DNA of 64,000 bases from Callipepla californica brunnescens (GCA_023055505.1 JALIRH010000002.1:558001-622000); one strand, 5' to 3'; counted from the first letter of the stretch, positions 48,091 to 60,074 are shown. Notes: generated from the sequence alone by a model not told the origin. Numbers and translations are program-made.

Positions 48091-48549
48091 ATTAGATGCA
48101 CTAACTCAGGCTAGAGGGTCACCTCCAAATGCGACTGTCCTGGTCATGCAGAGTTTTTTTGCCATGTTAGTGGCGACTCAGTTACTTTGAGTGTGAATCT
48201 CAAATTACTGCAAGCCTGGCGGATTCAAGGGGAGATGCAGTAGAAGGGACTAGAAATATAAATAACTGTCACCAGTGCAGGAAAAAAAAATTCAGAGAAT
48301 CATTTTCTTCAGAAAGGAAAACGAATAGGAGGGGGTAGGCGGTCGAGTACAACAAAACAATCGAAGCCAACATTTTCCCTCTGAGAAAACTCAAACTCAA
48401 AAAAAAAAAATTGTTTAGAGTTTTCAAATGGTTATTGGAAACCTGAATTTTCCAGCAGTAAGTGGAAAATTTTCTTTTCACCCTGAATTTCTACTCATGA
48501 GGAAAAAATTAAACAACTATTATTACAGTTTTTGAGGATAAAATTATAC

Positions 48550-48611
48550 TAGTTGGAACTAAATGATCGTTGAGGTCCCTTCCAACCCAAACCATTCTAT
48601 GATTCTGTGAA
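48550..48611 (+). mobile_element. CR1 LINE, minimal 3' fragment
   Basis: actagttggaactaaatgat, gaggtcccttccaacccaaa, ccattctatgattctgtg. Confidence 0.93.
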
Positions 48612-51080
48612 ACTGGCTTTATCCACCGGTATACTTATTTGTCTGGTTATAAAGTAATTTGAGCAAGCAAAATAGGGAGAGAATGGTGAAAGTGGCATAA
48701 CAACTATATTTGTAAGCCACCGGCAACCCGAATGCAAATGATCTGTAATGATTACTGGCCAATGTTCTAACAGATGAAGCAGGAGATGGTGTGTCTGCAA
48801 TCAGCAGTTTCCCTTCTGGAGTGGACTGACCAACTCCTAAAGCACTTATCTGGAAGGTGAAGATGAGAAAGAGAAGGCTGCTAAAGCATCTTATCTGGAC
48901 TAATGTGTGCTGGAAGTGTTGGATGGACAGCCTTGATATAACCTTGGAATTTTCTAGAAACTACAAATGACAATTGCAGACCTCAGATCTGACTGCATTC
49001 AAGCCATGTAACTGCATTGGACCTTTTCCTGGCGTGTGAAGGGATTCTGGCTGTCCAGATCATCGGTGGCTGGATTTTTGGTGACTAAGCCTATCCTTGT
49101 TTGCATCTATCATGTGCTAACCAAATTAGCTCAGAACAGCTCATCCATTATGCTTAGAGGGTCAGGTTCACAGAAAACTAAAATGACCTAGAAGACAAAT
49201 CAGCTGAGGAAAAAAAAAAAAAAAAGCCCCCAAAAAGAATGGACTGGAATGGGAAAATGTGAATAATGATAGGGGATGGTTTTAAAAACCAACCAAACAA
49301 CAAACTGTCCCCAAAGCAATAATCCCTCCATCAAGAGTGACACTGGTTTGAAAAACTGTCTGGCTTAGATGCAATGTGAAAGTGGCAAGAGACACATCAA
49401 ATGAAAAAAATGGGAGTGGAGGACATTGAATTTGCACTAGAAATGCTGTGGAAAATCAGTGAGATGAGCAAAAAGACATGAGACATCTCTGGCTAGTAGA
49501 GCTGAGGACAGCAAAGAGTTTAAATACTTTGGGAACAGTAGGAACTATAATAACCGCGGTATTGATTCCTCCTTGGAAGGGAAATGTGCAAAGCATGCAT
49601 TTTCAATAGATATTTGTTCTGTATTTGGGGGGAAAAGCAGATTTGTATCTGATAAAAGTGGAGGAATGGTTTGAAGGGCAGTGTTAACTGTGGAACATAC
49701 CAAATGGACCCTCTTAAAAACACACCGCTTTTTGAAAGTTGGTCTTAAGCACACACAAGTGTTTTCTAGGATGTAACCAAGGAACATTACTGTTGGTATT
49801 TGAAGGGCTGGGCAATTCAGGGAGCTGGAATAAAATGAATGTCACAATAATATGTTAAAATGGTGTAAATAGGATGATTTAAATAATTATTGCCTGCCAT
49901 TGATTCCAGGCAAAATGAAGGAACATCTCATGACGACTCGATTAATAAAGAATTACAGGAACATAATGCTGATCAGCAGGGGGTTATGGGAAATCAGTCT
50001 TGTCAAATTAAGTAGCTTTTATAAACACAGTTACAAGAGTGAGGGTAATTAACCACAGAAGAAACTTGTAGAGGGTTTGGTAGAGTGTCTCCAGTACACG
50101 TTTAAATTAAGAAGTTTTCTCTAAGAAAATGTTGTTTGTGACGTGTCAAGGATGAAGGAAGTTTTTGCCCATTCCTGGAGGGGCCAACATCAAAACTCTT
50201 TTACCACGGCCACCAGAGCTGCACAGAACCTCTATTCAGGGCAATAATACAGACTGAGATCTTCAAGAATTTAAGTTAGCTGATCAAAGTAGTGGTTTTT
50301 GGCATTCAAATTCATATATTAGTGAAAAAATGTGTTTTAATGTGGCTGCTCCTCTTACAAGGAGAGTTGAAAATTGGAGGAATTGGGAAGTATACTGCAC
50401 TTTCAAAGGAAAGGGACATGTTTTGTTATGCATAGTTAAAGCTAAACAAAGAGATAAGTAGGCTTGTACTAGTATTTGCATCTAGCTCATGTCATAGGTG
50501 TCCTAGCATCCCTCATCCACCTTTACTATTCCACATGTAAGAGAAGTATCATTACAGGAGAGCCCACATTGTACATACAGAAAGCGACAACCCGTTTTTG
50601 CAAATTTTTTTTAACTAAAGAAAGGGATTAGAGAACAGGTCTAGAGGACTCTTGGAACCTGAATTCAAGAGATATGGAGACATACCTGTAGGAATTTCCT
50701 TCTTTGGACATAGACCACAGTGGTATACTTTTCGGTGTTGGTCAGTATCCTCTCAGGCCCCATGAAATTGAAAGAACTTCTTTCCCTGGGCTGCAGGAGG
50801 TGTTTTTTGCACTGCTTTCAGAATTTATATCCAGGATATTTGCATTTTGACCATGATGCAGAAGTGGATGCTGAACATGCTGCCTCATTACTCTGGAGTT
50901 GGCTGTGACCATTGGAGCACATCCTTTGGACTGGGTCTGAAGGAGCAATCAGGAGTGTCAGGTTTTGCCACTGATTTCTTATCGACCTGCTTGATATGCT
51001 CTCACATTTCCATGCATCTTTCCCTCCCGCACTCCATAAAATGCAACATGAAATGTCTCCTCTCAATTGAGATGCTCTGT
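48612..51080. other. repeat-poor unique sequence
   Basis: About 2.5 kb without CR1. It holds an A run at 49209-49225 and the AT-rich block gatttaaataattattgcct near 49875. No gene was recognised. Confidence 0.4.
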
Positions 51081-51089
51081 TTTATTTGG

Positions 51090-51430
51090 GCTGAGAAATC
51101 CACTTAAACCTTTTTAATTTGTCTTGTTTGGATATGGGTATAATTTTGGTTGTGTTTTATGGGCACTGGGTTCATTTTACTTCCTGTAAATCGTCCCTTT
51201 AGTTACTAGGGCTTCTGGGAAGTTGTAAATTCTCCCCCCTATCTTCTCCGTAGAGTTTACGTTGTTTTACAGTTTCATTAATAGGTTCTCTTCTAGCTAG
51301 GTTGATGAAAGTTATTGACCTAATCATAACCTATTAATTATGACAGTAAATCCCACTCTTGGAAATGTTTTACTGAGCAAATGTTACTTGGAAAATCTGC
51401 AGGTTAAACTGGAGATCCAAGAACTTTAAA
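51090..51430. other. candidate conserved non-coding stretch
   Basis: tttttaatttgtcttgtttg, tcccctta-poor but AT-word-rich: gtttcattaataggttctct, ttattgacctaatcataacc, tattaattatgacagtaaat. The palindromic-looking cluster of TAAT words at 51280-51345 is the densest part. Confidence 0.38.
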
Positions 51431-52985
51431 TCTACTGTTCCCTGCCCCAGTCGCTGAGCATGAGTCCTCCTAAGGAGAAGGTTGTGTGGGACTGAGGGTA
51501 ACAAACAGAGCAAAGGGGAAGAAAAAAGGAATTCGTGGAAAAAATGCAGGGAGCACAGATCTTCATTTTAATTTTGTCCCTGTGTGTTTGGGTGTAATGT
51601 GGCAACTAACATTCAGGCTTTTTCTTGTGATTGGTAGAAGGAGGAAAACGCAAGAAACAGGCAAGGCACTGACTTATTCTCCATGATTTCCAACACATCA
51701 GGGATTGGGGCACATTCCCAGTGTCTTCTGTAGGCATCTTAAGCAGATTCAGCTCTGTGCTGGATGAATATAGCTGGATGGACATGACAGGTTTAAAGGC
51801 AAGTATCTCCTAATGTACGGGAAAGATTTCTGTTCCCCAAATATCTTTCTCAGAGAAAAAAATTCTGCCAGACAGACACTGTTGCAAGTACCCCATTAGG
51901 TAACAGTCCCTACAGCACAGCTGCTGAGTGAGCAGCTCCCTTCTGTGCCCTCAAACCCCCTGGGGAAGCCACTTCGCTTGTGAGGCAGAGAGAGGGCTCC
52001 CAGGGGTCTAAGGGCTTACATCAGCTTCCCTGAGTAACCATCCGAGGTTCAGGGGTCTCAGCTGGGATTGGGGGCAGTTTTAAATAAGCCACATGTGTAC
52101 ATGTGTATTGTTTGATGAGATGGATATGAGTATGCGTTTATGCAGATACCTCCAGTAATACCTTCGTACATATATCTGCAAGTATCCACATGTACACCAA
52201 CACAAATTCAGTGTAAGTGCTCTAAACAAACAACTGAAGACAGTGAAAATGCTAATGGATTTTTTCTTTTTTGGGAACCCCAAATTCAGTGTTGCAAGGG
52301 ATGATCTCAAAGCAAGGGAGTAGCAGGGAGGGAGACAGCTACCCCAAATGCCATGGCAAGACCACGGCAGCATTGGGATGTTCAAAGCAAAGTTTAATTG
52401 TTCTTAGAGCCCTGCTGTTGTGCAGCCTTCTGTTGTCAGTTCAGATGCATTCCATTATAGATCAAAAACTGGGAGATAAGAAAGGACAATGAGAAAGGAT
52501 ACATTCTGAGGAAGATGATGGGATGGAAATAAGAAGCCCTTCTCCAGGATCATTTGAAATGAAGCTGAGCATTAGGCATGGAGAGTGCTACCTACTACTC
52601 CCTGTCAGAGCTGTGTCTTGCTGCCTTTAGGACTTCTGAGACTCATTCAATAGCAAAGAGGAAAGCAACTCCTGAAGAGAAGCTAAGTTTTCACTGCAAA
52701 GGGATTCCCTCTATTTTATCCCTCACATCTGTAGGAATCCACCTTCCAAAGTGATTCTCAGAGATGAGAATTAAAGCATTGGAAAAGAGGGTTGGTCATG
52801 GCTGCAGCAAATCAGCTCCTCTCACCTCTTGCTGTGAAGCAAGAATCAGACTCAGAAGGACATCTTCTATTACTCATAAAATTCCCTTTGCTAATTTGCT
52901 ATGAAGAACCCAGGAACTTTTCCTTTTGGCAGCTGCCTGCTTCAGACACTCGTCTGTTCGCTCCTTGTTGGATGTGTCTTTTGTT
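51431..52985. other. unique non-coding sequence, nothing recognised
   Basis: No CR1 and no exon-like frame was recognised. Confidence 0.4.
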
Positions 52986-52989
52986 TTAT

Positions 52990-53420
52990 GCACTGTAACT
53001 GCACACCGGTCTCCAAACACATTTCTGAAAATTTAAGATCTGTTTCCATTATTGTGATTTGAATAACTGAACTTCCACACTTTTCAACTTTGATATATTA
53101 CAGTCACACTGCAATTTGCATACAAAGCACAAGGTGCTTGTATCAACCTGTAGGCATCCGCTTTACTTAAAGCCACATTTTCAGCAGGTTCATTGCAAAG
53201 ACTCTCCTTACTCCAAGGAGTAAGACCTTGTCAAGCACGATAAATGGCACTGAACATTTTCAGTAAAAAAATTTGGCTAGGATTCATCTTGTTAAGTGGA
53301 GAAGTTAACAGAGAAATCATCCACGTCTGAACTGTACATCCAGGCTCCTGTTTTGCACAAGCGTTTGGTATTGCCATTGAGACTTAGGGTGAATTTTTTT
53401 AACAGAGCATAGGCATCTGT
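52990..53420. other. candidate conserved non-coding stretch (weak)
   Basis: AT-rich, repeat-free sequence (cattattgtgatttgaataa, ctgcaatttgcatacaaagc with an octamer-like ATTTGCAT). An inverted-looking ctcctt-actccaaggag hairpin lies at 53203-53222. Confidence 0.28.
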
Positions 53421-54030
53421 TTTCAAATGAGAAAATCACTATATTTCACTAGCACTACAAATCAGTTCTCCATTGGCATTTCATCCTGTCTGTCCAATAT
53501 TCTTGTTTTTCCCACAAGAGTGAGGGCCATGTCTCTGCCTGGGTTGGCAGAGTCAATGCAGACTGAGCCAAGAGCTGGAGTTCAGGATACAGCTCAGCTC
53601 ACTCCTGCATTTGTTCAGCTGAATCAGCCCAATGTTGGCTCCCTAAGGGGGAGAAAATGGTGTAAGGTTGCAGTGTTGAACAGAGATGCAAGCTCTCTGA
53701 AGTCGTAAACTGGCCTGCTGGCTTGCAACCATCCTCTCTCTACAAATGTGTCCTGAATAAGAGTGGAAAATAACAGCTTTAATATTTTGCTTTAACATTC
53801 CATAAGGCTCTCTGTTTCTCTGCCATGCTGAATAAGGTGAGGATTCACACAAGATTGCAAGGCTAGAGAAGAAGATCAGTCATTGTCCTACAGGAACATC
53901 TTGCCATGAAGGTCAGCCTCCCTCCTCCCAGACTCAGCTCCAAAGCAAGAGCTAACCTTGCTGCAAAGAGTGCTCCCAGTTACCATGTCCTACTGGTCTA
54001 CCATGGAGTAAAAAGAAACATCAGAGATTT

Positions 54031-54096
54031 GTTCACAAAAAAATGGTTGGGTAGCACTGGGATGAGGAAAACTCTTGGTGGATCCATTGATGAGAA
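54031..54096. repeat. 66-bp direct repeat, copy 1
   Basis: Shares gtagcactgggatgaggaaa and the following actcttggtgg word with copy 2 at 54196-54261. The spacing is exactly 165 bp start to start and there are no indels in the core. Not related to CR1. Confidence 0.88.
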
Positions 54097-54195
54097 TATG
54101 TTTGGTGAATCTGGGTAGTAAAATGAAAGTGAAGACACTAGGCTTTGCACTTTTTCCTCCATTTAGGCTGAAAACTATGCAGCTCATTGCACACA

Positions 54196-54261
54196 GGTCA
54201 CCAAAATATGGCTGCGTAGCACTAGGGTGAGGAAAACTCTTAGTGGGTGCACAGATGAGCA
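54196..54261. repeat. 66-bp direct repeat, copy 2
   Basis: Carries gtagcactagggtgaggaaa and actcttagtgggtgcacaga. It differs from copy 1 by roughly 15 to 20 substitutions by eye. The minus-strand frame across both gives the peptide word SFPHPSATQP twice, which reflects the duplication. Confidence 0.88.
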
Positions 54262-55144
54262 CACCATCAGTGCCTACAACAGCACAAGGCCATTCCCTTG
54301 ACCTTCCCAGGGTGAATAGTTTCCAATAAATTCTATTCATGCTCAGAGACTCCATCCCACTGTCTGAGACAGGCTGTGGATCCAGCTGGATGTCGTGGCT
54401 GATCTCGGTGCTGATGCTGCTGAGATACATACCTGCATGACCACTTCATCAACACTCCCCCTGGTCACTGGTGCCAGCTGTCCCTACAGGACGTGTTCTC
54501 TTCCGGAGGTGGGGCAGGTTGTCGCAATCAAGCGCCAGAGTTGTCTAGAGATGAAATCAGAGCTGTTCTGGCTTGGGTTGCAGGGACAGCTTTCTTTTCC
54601 AATTAATAATTCAGGGATCCCCTGAGGGTGGGAAGATGACATCATATCCCACCCTGTTCCCACTGCCACCTTTCCTTTTCCTTCTCTCTTCCTCATCATT
54701 TTGCTGCACTTCATGCTGCAGGAGATTTGGGGACACGTTGGTACTAAATTGTGTATCCTCCTAAGACCGTATCTACGAGATATCTACCAGAAACAGACTT
54801 CAGCCAGGGGTTCACCTTCAACATTCACAGGAAAAAAATAAAATAAGTAAAAAGAGACATAATTTTCTATCATTTTCTGCCTCTGACCTTTTCAGGCCAT
54901 CCAGTGACTGTTTTGCTCAGTTGGCAAGAACAGCTTGGTGCTGCATCTTTTTGGAATGGATAGTAGAGAAAAAGTGAGTGTAGATCCTAGAAAGTTTCAT
55001 GCTAGGAAGCAAGATTTGGGCTTCATAGCTTGCAGACAGAAAGCTTGTGATGATCCTTCTGTGTGTAGAGCAGTGCTGGAAGGTTTTCCTGGTGGGTCCT
55101 ACTGGGGACACCAGTTATAGGTGAGGATATAGAGGCACAAATTT
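54262..55144. other. unique non-coding sequence, nothing recognised
   Basis: A pyrimidine-rich part lies at about 54660-54700. No exon recognised. Confidence 0.4.
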
Positions 55145-55290
55145 TCACCATGGATGGATGGGGCTCTGAGCCATTCTGATCTAACTGTAAATGTCCCTGC
55201 TTATTGTAGGGATGTTGGACTAGATGGCATTTAAAAGTCTTTTCCAACTCAAACAATTCTGTGATCCCATGATTCTGTGATTCTATATCT
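55145..55290 (+). mobile_element. CR1 LINE 3' end
   Basis: ggatggatggggctctgagc, tctgatctaactgtaaatgt, gttggactagatggcattta, ccaactcaaacaattctgtg and several octamers. Confidence 0.94.
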
Positions 55291-55585
55291 TTCTCCCCTA
55301 AAGTCCTTCCTTTGCAGCTTTATTCAGGATTGAATAACTTTTCTAGACCTTTGCAATGAAGAATATTTACAGCATCTTCCAGAGAAATGTCCCTGCAGCC
55401 TCCAAAACTGCAGAAGAGCCCCAGTCATGTCTTGACTGCCTTCTGATTTAGCCTATGGCTATATGATACCAGAATCAGGTCCTTTATAGGTAATTGTTGA
55501 TGCCTTTTTAATTTCTCCACCTGGCTCCTTTCTCCCAGGTCAGGAGATTTCAAGTGTTAACACAAAGAAATTCTGCCTGAGCCAC

Positions 55586-55856
55586 CTGATTTATCCATCT
55601 CCTAACCTTGACTTTATTTCATGGTCACGATTCTAACTACTAATGTTACCTTACTAGTTTAGCTGTCTGATTTATCCACGCTCACCTCACACATTACTTC
55701 ATGGTACGGGTTTTAAATGTTAATTTTAATAATAAAAGTTTTACGCCTCTGGTGCTTCCTGCGTGCGGTGCACTAACGCGGGGACATTATTTCATAGTGC
55801 GAGGGTTTTAAAAGCTAATGTCATAATGCTAGTTTAATTGTCAAATTTATTCCTGG
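55586..55856. repeat. diverged tandem triplication, unit 80-100 bp
   Basis: Three units recur. Each has a tta(t/c)ttcat(g/a)gt word (55614, 55694, 55788), followed by a ttctaa or ttttaaa word and then a taatgtt or ttaatt word. Units 1 and 3 also share tactagttta/gctagtttaa. A ctgatttatcca word precedes units 1 and 2, and a related aatttattcct follows unit 3. A fainter extra unit may lie at 55545-55590. Not CR1. Confidence 0.7.
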
Positions 55857-55943
55857 GATGACTGCTTCTGCAGTCGCACATGGATGGGAGGAAATCAGTG
55901 GTTGGAATGAGGACTTGCTTGTTGTTTGGAGGGAGGAGCAGGT

Positions 55944-56165
55944 TCACAGAATCACTGGTTGAGGTTGGAAGGGACCTTTGGGTCCATCTGGCCCAACTCC
56001 TGCTTGAGCACCTACACCAGATTGCTCGGGACCATGTCCAGGTAGCTTTTAATTATTTCCAAAAAGAGAGAATTTACAACATCTCTTGGCAATCTGTTCC
56101 ATTGCAAAAGGAACAACGTCTGGTATGAGATGAAGAACAGCTTGTTCCTGCACCTGGTAGGATGA
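55944..56165 (-). mobile_element. CR1 LINE 3' end, distinct older type
   Basis: ttcacagaatcactggttga, ggttggaagggacctttggg, tccatctggcccaactcctg, cgggaccatgtccaggtagc, tctcttggcaatctgttcca. Confidence 0.92.
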
Positions 56166-57140
56166 GGAGACGTGCTGGTTTCACTACAGAGGGAACTGAG
56201 GCTTCACAAAACAAAATGCTCTATTGCAGGGGGAACCAAAGCTGCTTGCATCCATGTCCATGTTGGTAAACGGAGGGTCTTTCCCAGATCTGCTAGGACT
56301 GGGTTTAGGAGATAGAGATGCCATCTAGACTACTTGGGCTTGATCATGGCAAAGGAGGGACCAACTGATGCAAGCAAATAGCAGGGTCTGGTCTCTTTGC
56401 AGTGCTGATAGGAATAGGATATTTTGGATATTCTGCACTGCCCAAATGTCAGAAAGAAAACTTGAGGCCAAGAGGCCAAGTAGGAAGCTCATGTGCAATG
56501 GTTGTTGGTCTGTACATTACTATCACTCTGTCTAGACTCAGTCCTGTCTGTTGATGGATAAATGTGGGTTCAAGGCACAGCTGGTGGCAGGGAGGTGTGT
56601 GCAGGTGGCACCAAGGCACATTCACAGTGGCTTGATTGAGGAGTCTTCTCCTGAATTTAACTGTTCTGACATAAACTGGGACTGCTAAAGTGGAGAATAG
56701 TGGTCCTATACATCCATGGTCAATACAAACCCCTGCTAGGATGTCAAAGATAGACTGACTCAGTGACAAGGAGAACTTCTGCATCACTACTTTCACCTTT
56801 GTAGATCTAGCTGAGGATGACCCTCCTCTACCTTCAAATCAATCAAGCCCGTTTGTTTTTACACCAAAGAGAATCCAACCTGAACCTGCAGGTTGGGCTG
56901 TAAGTGTGGAGATGTCAGAAAAAGGGGTTCCAACTGTTTTCCTGGTCATTGTTGGACCTAATACTGAATACACCCACCCGGATATCACCATATACAATAA
57001 AACAGCAAGAATTAGCAGAGCCCTTTGCCTTTCTGTGACCTCTGTTTATTTGCTGTCAGCATCAGAAACCAGCAGCTTTGCACTGGATCCTGTTTCTCTA
57101 TTTTTCTTTGGTTTTCTTTGGATTACGAAATTCTCCCATT
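56166..57140. other. unique non-coding sequence, nothing recognised
   Basis: No repeat or exon recognised. The 115-codon minus frame at 56449-56796 has no family resemblance. Confidence 0.4.
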
Positions 57141-57965
57141 ACTGAAGCCACTTAACGTACGGAGGAAAGTAAGTGAAAATTCAATTGAACAAACAGTGTG
57201 GGCATTTTTCTCTTGCTATCTGTCATAAAGAGCAGCCTACCGAGGAAAAAAGAAAAAGAAAAAAAAAGGAAGAGCCAAAGTAGCAGTAGAGAAAGTTCAA
57301 TAGAATAAATACCAGTAACACCCTTTTACATCCTTCTTTTTGGCTCATCTGGCTTATGGTGCAAAGATAGGGAAAATTCAATTGAATTTTAATAACAATG
57401 GGCCCCATTACCAAAAATGCAGCCAAAAGGAAAGAAAGAGGCCCTGACTTAAAGTCAATGGCAGAAAAGATAGGCGACATCATCAAAATTATATTAGCCT
57501 TAATAGTCGATCAATTAATTAAATCTCCCAGTTATTAAAAAATAAATAAATAAAAGTCCTTAGAGGTTTTTTTTTTCTTTTTTTTTTCTCTTTTCTGATT
57601 AAGTTTTCCATCAGGATTTGAAAGCTTCTCATCCCACCCATACCCATGACTGCCCCCCAGCTCCCACCCTCTCTGTCCACCATTAGGGGCCGTTTATCGA
57701 AGTGACAGTTGCCTTTATATCGAAACGATGGGGAATAACGGAGAGGCGGCAGCAGAGTGCTGAGGCCACTGGAAATGAAATGTTGCATAGATATGAATTT
57801 TGATAGCTAGTCAATACCCTCTGTCCGTTTCAATTAAAAAAGAGCAGAATACACTGAGGGCAGATGGGCAACATTTCAGAGCCCATAAAATCAAATGGGG
57901 GGATAGGGTAGAGGTCCGACCGGACTTCAATCTCCTCTCCCTCTCTTTCTTCCAGCTATTACTGA
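57141..57965. promoter_or_regulatory. strong candidate conserved non-coding element
   Basis: Words such as acaatgggccccattaccaa (containing the SOX-type acaatgg), cagccaaaaggaaagaaaga, agtcgatcaattaattaaat, ccgtttatcgaagtgacagt, tttatatcgaaacgatgggg, aatgttgcatagatatgaat and ccgtttcaattaaaaaagag are packed in repeat-free sequence. CpGs are retained in AT-rich context. T-rich runs interrupt it at 57568-57592. This is the best non-coding conservation candidate with 61480-62060. No coding frame. Confidence 0.45.
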
Positions 57966-58139
57966 ATGCATTTCCCCAGGATGGTTTCTCTTAACACTTT
58001 GCCTGCTGGTCCATTCCTCCTCCATTTGAGGTGCTCTTCACCTGTTGCATAAGGGCTTTTGAGTAATGGGGAACAGTGGGAGCATGTTGCTCCCAGACAT
58101 CTCAGAGACCTCCAACCTGACACCAGTGTGTCCACGTTA

Positions 58140-58422
58140 AAGAGGACAGACTCTTTAGCAGGGTCTGCTGTGGTAGGACAAGGGAAAATGATTTCAAACT
58201 AAAAAGGGATATTTTTTATGATAAAGACCATGAGGCTCTGAAACAGTTTAACCAGGTATGTGGTGGAATCCCCATCCCTTAGGGCAATCAAGGTCAGGTT
58301 GGACAGGGCTCTTAACAACCTGATCTAGCTGTTGATGTCCCAGTTCACTGCAGCAGAGTTGGACTAGATGATCTTTAAATATCCTTTCCAACTCAGATAA
58401 TTCTATGATTCTATGATACTGA
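58140..58422 (+). mobile_element. CR1 LINE 3' end
   Basis: agcagggtctgctgtggtag, aatcaaggtcaggttggaca, gttggactagatgatcttta, ccaactcagataattctatg and octamers. Confidence 0.95.
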
Positions 58423-59404
58423 AAGTGGTTAACATCATGGGTTTGCTCTACTTGAGTGAGTACCGAGCTAAGCCTCCACTTTGCCAGGGGAAGGTTCACT
58501 CTTGGGTATCTTCTCTCTGTGCACTAATCTGCTCTGGCTCATTGCATCCACCACCCAACAATAGTCTGGCTTAAACCAGGGTACTGTTGTGCTGATTCCT
58601 AGCAAATATGGGAATACATATATATATAATCTTGGTTATCTTATATTTCAAGTTGTTGAGGAAATGCCAACAGGTCAACGAAAGGGAATAAATAGCCAGA
58701 GGTTATCTGACTGTGGTAGATGCCACCTTCTCCCTACCAATACTCTGTGTGCACCCTCCTCCCCCAGGAGAAACCCTATCTCTCCTCCTCAGTGTCACCT
58801 GAAAGCAGGATCTGCTTTCAGCCCCATCTCACCACTGCCGCTCTATTTCCGATGGCGGCATGCTTTAAGTGTCTCTGTCGCCCTGCTGAAATCCTCAGCA
58901 GGATTGCTGGCTCCAGGGAGATACACTGGGGACAGTGGTGATGATCAGAAGGTTAACTCTTTGGGATCCTTCCCACCAGGTTCCTGAAGAAGGGGAGCAG
59001 GGGAGTTGGCAGGGAGATGTGGTGGACAAACTGGAGTGATGTTGGAAAGAGGTGGGGAATTGCCCTGTGGACAAATACGTTTAAATCTGAGGCATGTAGG
59101 AAAAGGGATATGATCCCCAAACCAAGGTTGGAGGTAGGTTAGGGTGTTAATAGTTTGATGGAGACAAAAAGAAAATGCATTTTCATAGGATCATGTAATC
59201 ATTTTAAGAAAGAAAAAGCTCTAGGAGAAGAAGGAAAGCTCAGAGAGAAAGACACTGGGAGAAGACTCTCAGAACAGGAAAGTGAAGAATTGTGTCCTGT
59301 CTTGCACAATAGGATAACGACTTTACAGCAGCTATTTGAAGAAATACTTTATGAAACTGTGAGATGCATTATTTTTGGAATACTGAGGATTTCTGTTCTG
59401 TTGG
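58423..59404. other. unique non-coding sequence, nothing recognised
   Basis: The 132-codon plus frame (58589-58987) and the 102-codon frame ending at 59463 have no domain; the latter runs into the SINE-like segment that follows. Confidence 0.4.
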
Positions 59405-59541
59405 ACAAATTACATGACTTCATTGAAGGACACCAGATGGCCCAAGGCAACCCACTCTCATAAGTGAATCAGGATTTCCAAAGCAGGATTTGAACCTAGC
59501 TTCTTGTAGACAAAGTAGGAGCCTTAGTTACAATCCACTGC
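59405..59541 (+). mobile_element. probable ancient MIR-like SINE
   Basis: The order acaaattacatgacttcatt, gcaggatttgaacctagctt, ctt-gtagac, then aggagccttagttacaatcc follows the MIR core and 3' half. That half runs: ttaagtaacttgccc, an internal gggattcgaaccca-type word, ctctgac, and ccagtgctcttaaccacta. About 60 to 65% similar by eye. Such copies are old and are the only non-CR1 interspersed repeat I recognise here. LF-SINE or AmnSINE relatives are alternatives. Confidence 0.5.
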
Positions 59542-60074
59542 AAAAAGTGATCAAAATGTGAGGAATGAGAGAAATCTTTTGGAAGTCACAGGACATGATT
59601 AGCCCAAGGATTTTAATTCAGATGTATGGCCCTTGATCTCCATATCTACCCAATAATGGGGAGAGTGTAAAGAGCTTGTCATTCACATCTTGTGAGTGAA
59701 AATCTGGACAGCTGTCAAGATCTATTGAAGATCCTTCTTGCTGTCATATCAGCTCTCCAGAGGATTTTCAGTGGTTCCCAAGCTTGGCATTCAACAATTT
59801 GTCAAAATTTCTTTCAACCCTCATATTAAGATATTCTGAATGCCCCTTGGCATTCGTTGCAATCATCAAGATAATGTACATGATATTGCAAATAGTAGCT
59901 ATTCCTAAGAGACCAGATGCAGAAATGGTTTTGATGGAAATTATCATTGTGGTCTAAAGTTAAAATACTTAAATTTTGAGGGAGTGAGTGAAGAAACAGC
60001 TTCTGAGAGGGCTGTGCTGCTCAGGAGCTAGTGAGGATGGACAGCTCCTGGCCTTTCATTTGCCCATTTGAGAG
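59542..60074. other. unique non-coding sequence, nothing recognised
   Basis: AT-rich with no repeat or exon recognised. Confidence 0.4.

Noticed and set aside
53990..54430. 146-codon minus frame with an internally repeated peptide word
   Set aside because: The peptide repeat is explained by the 66-bp DNA duplication; no protein family is evident.
59155..59463. 102-codon frame with a charged N-terminal half
   Set aside because: Its 3' end lies inside the MIR-like SINE and there is no conserved domain.
59476..59500. gcaggatttgaacctagc resembling the reverse of a tRNA B box, hence a possible tRNA gene
   Set aside because: No A box, no cloverleaf and no anticodon arm at proper spacing; better explained as a tRNA-derived SINE core.
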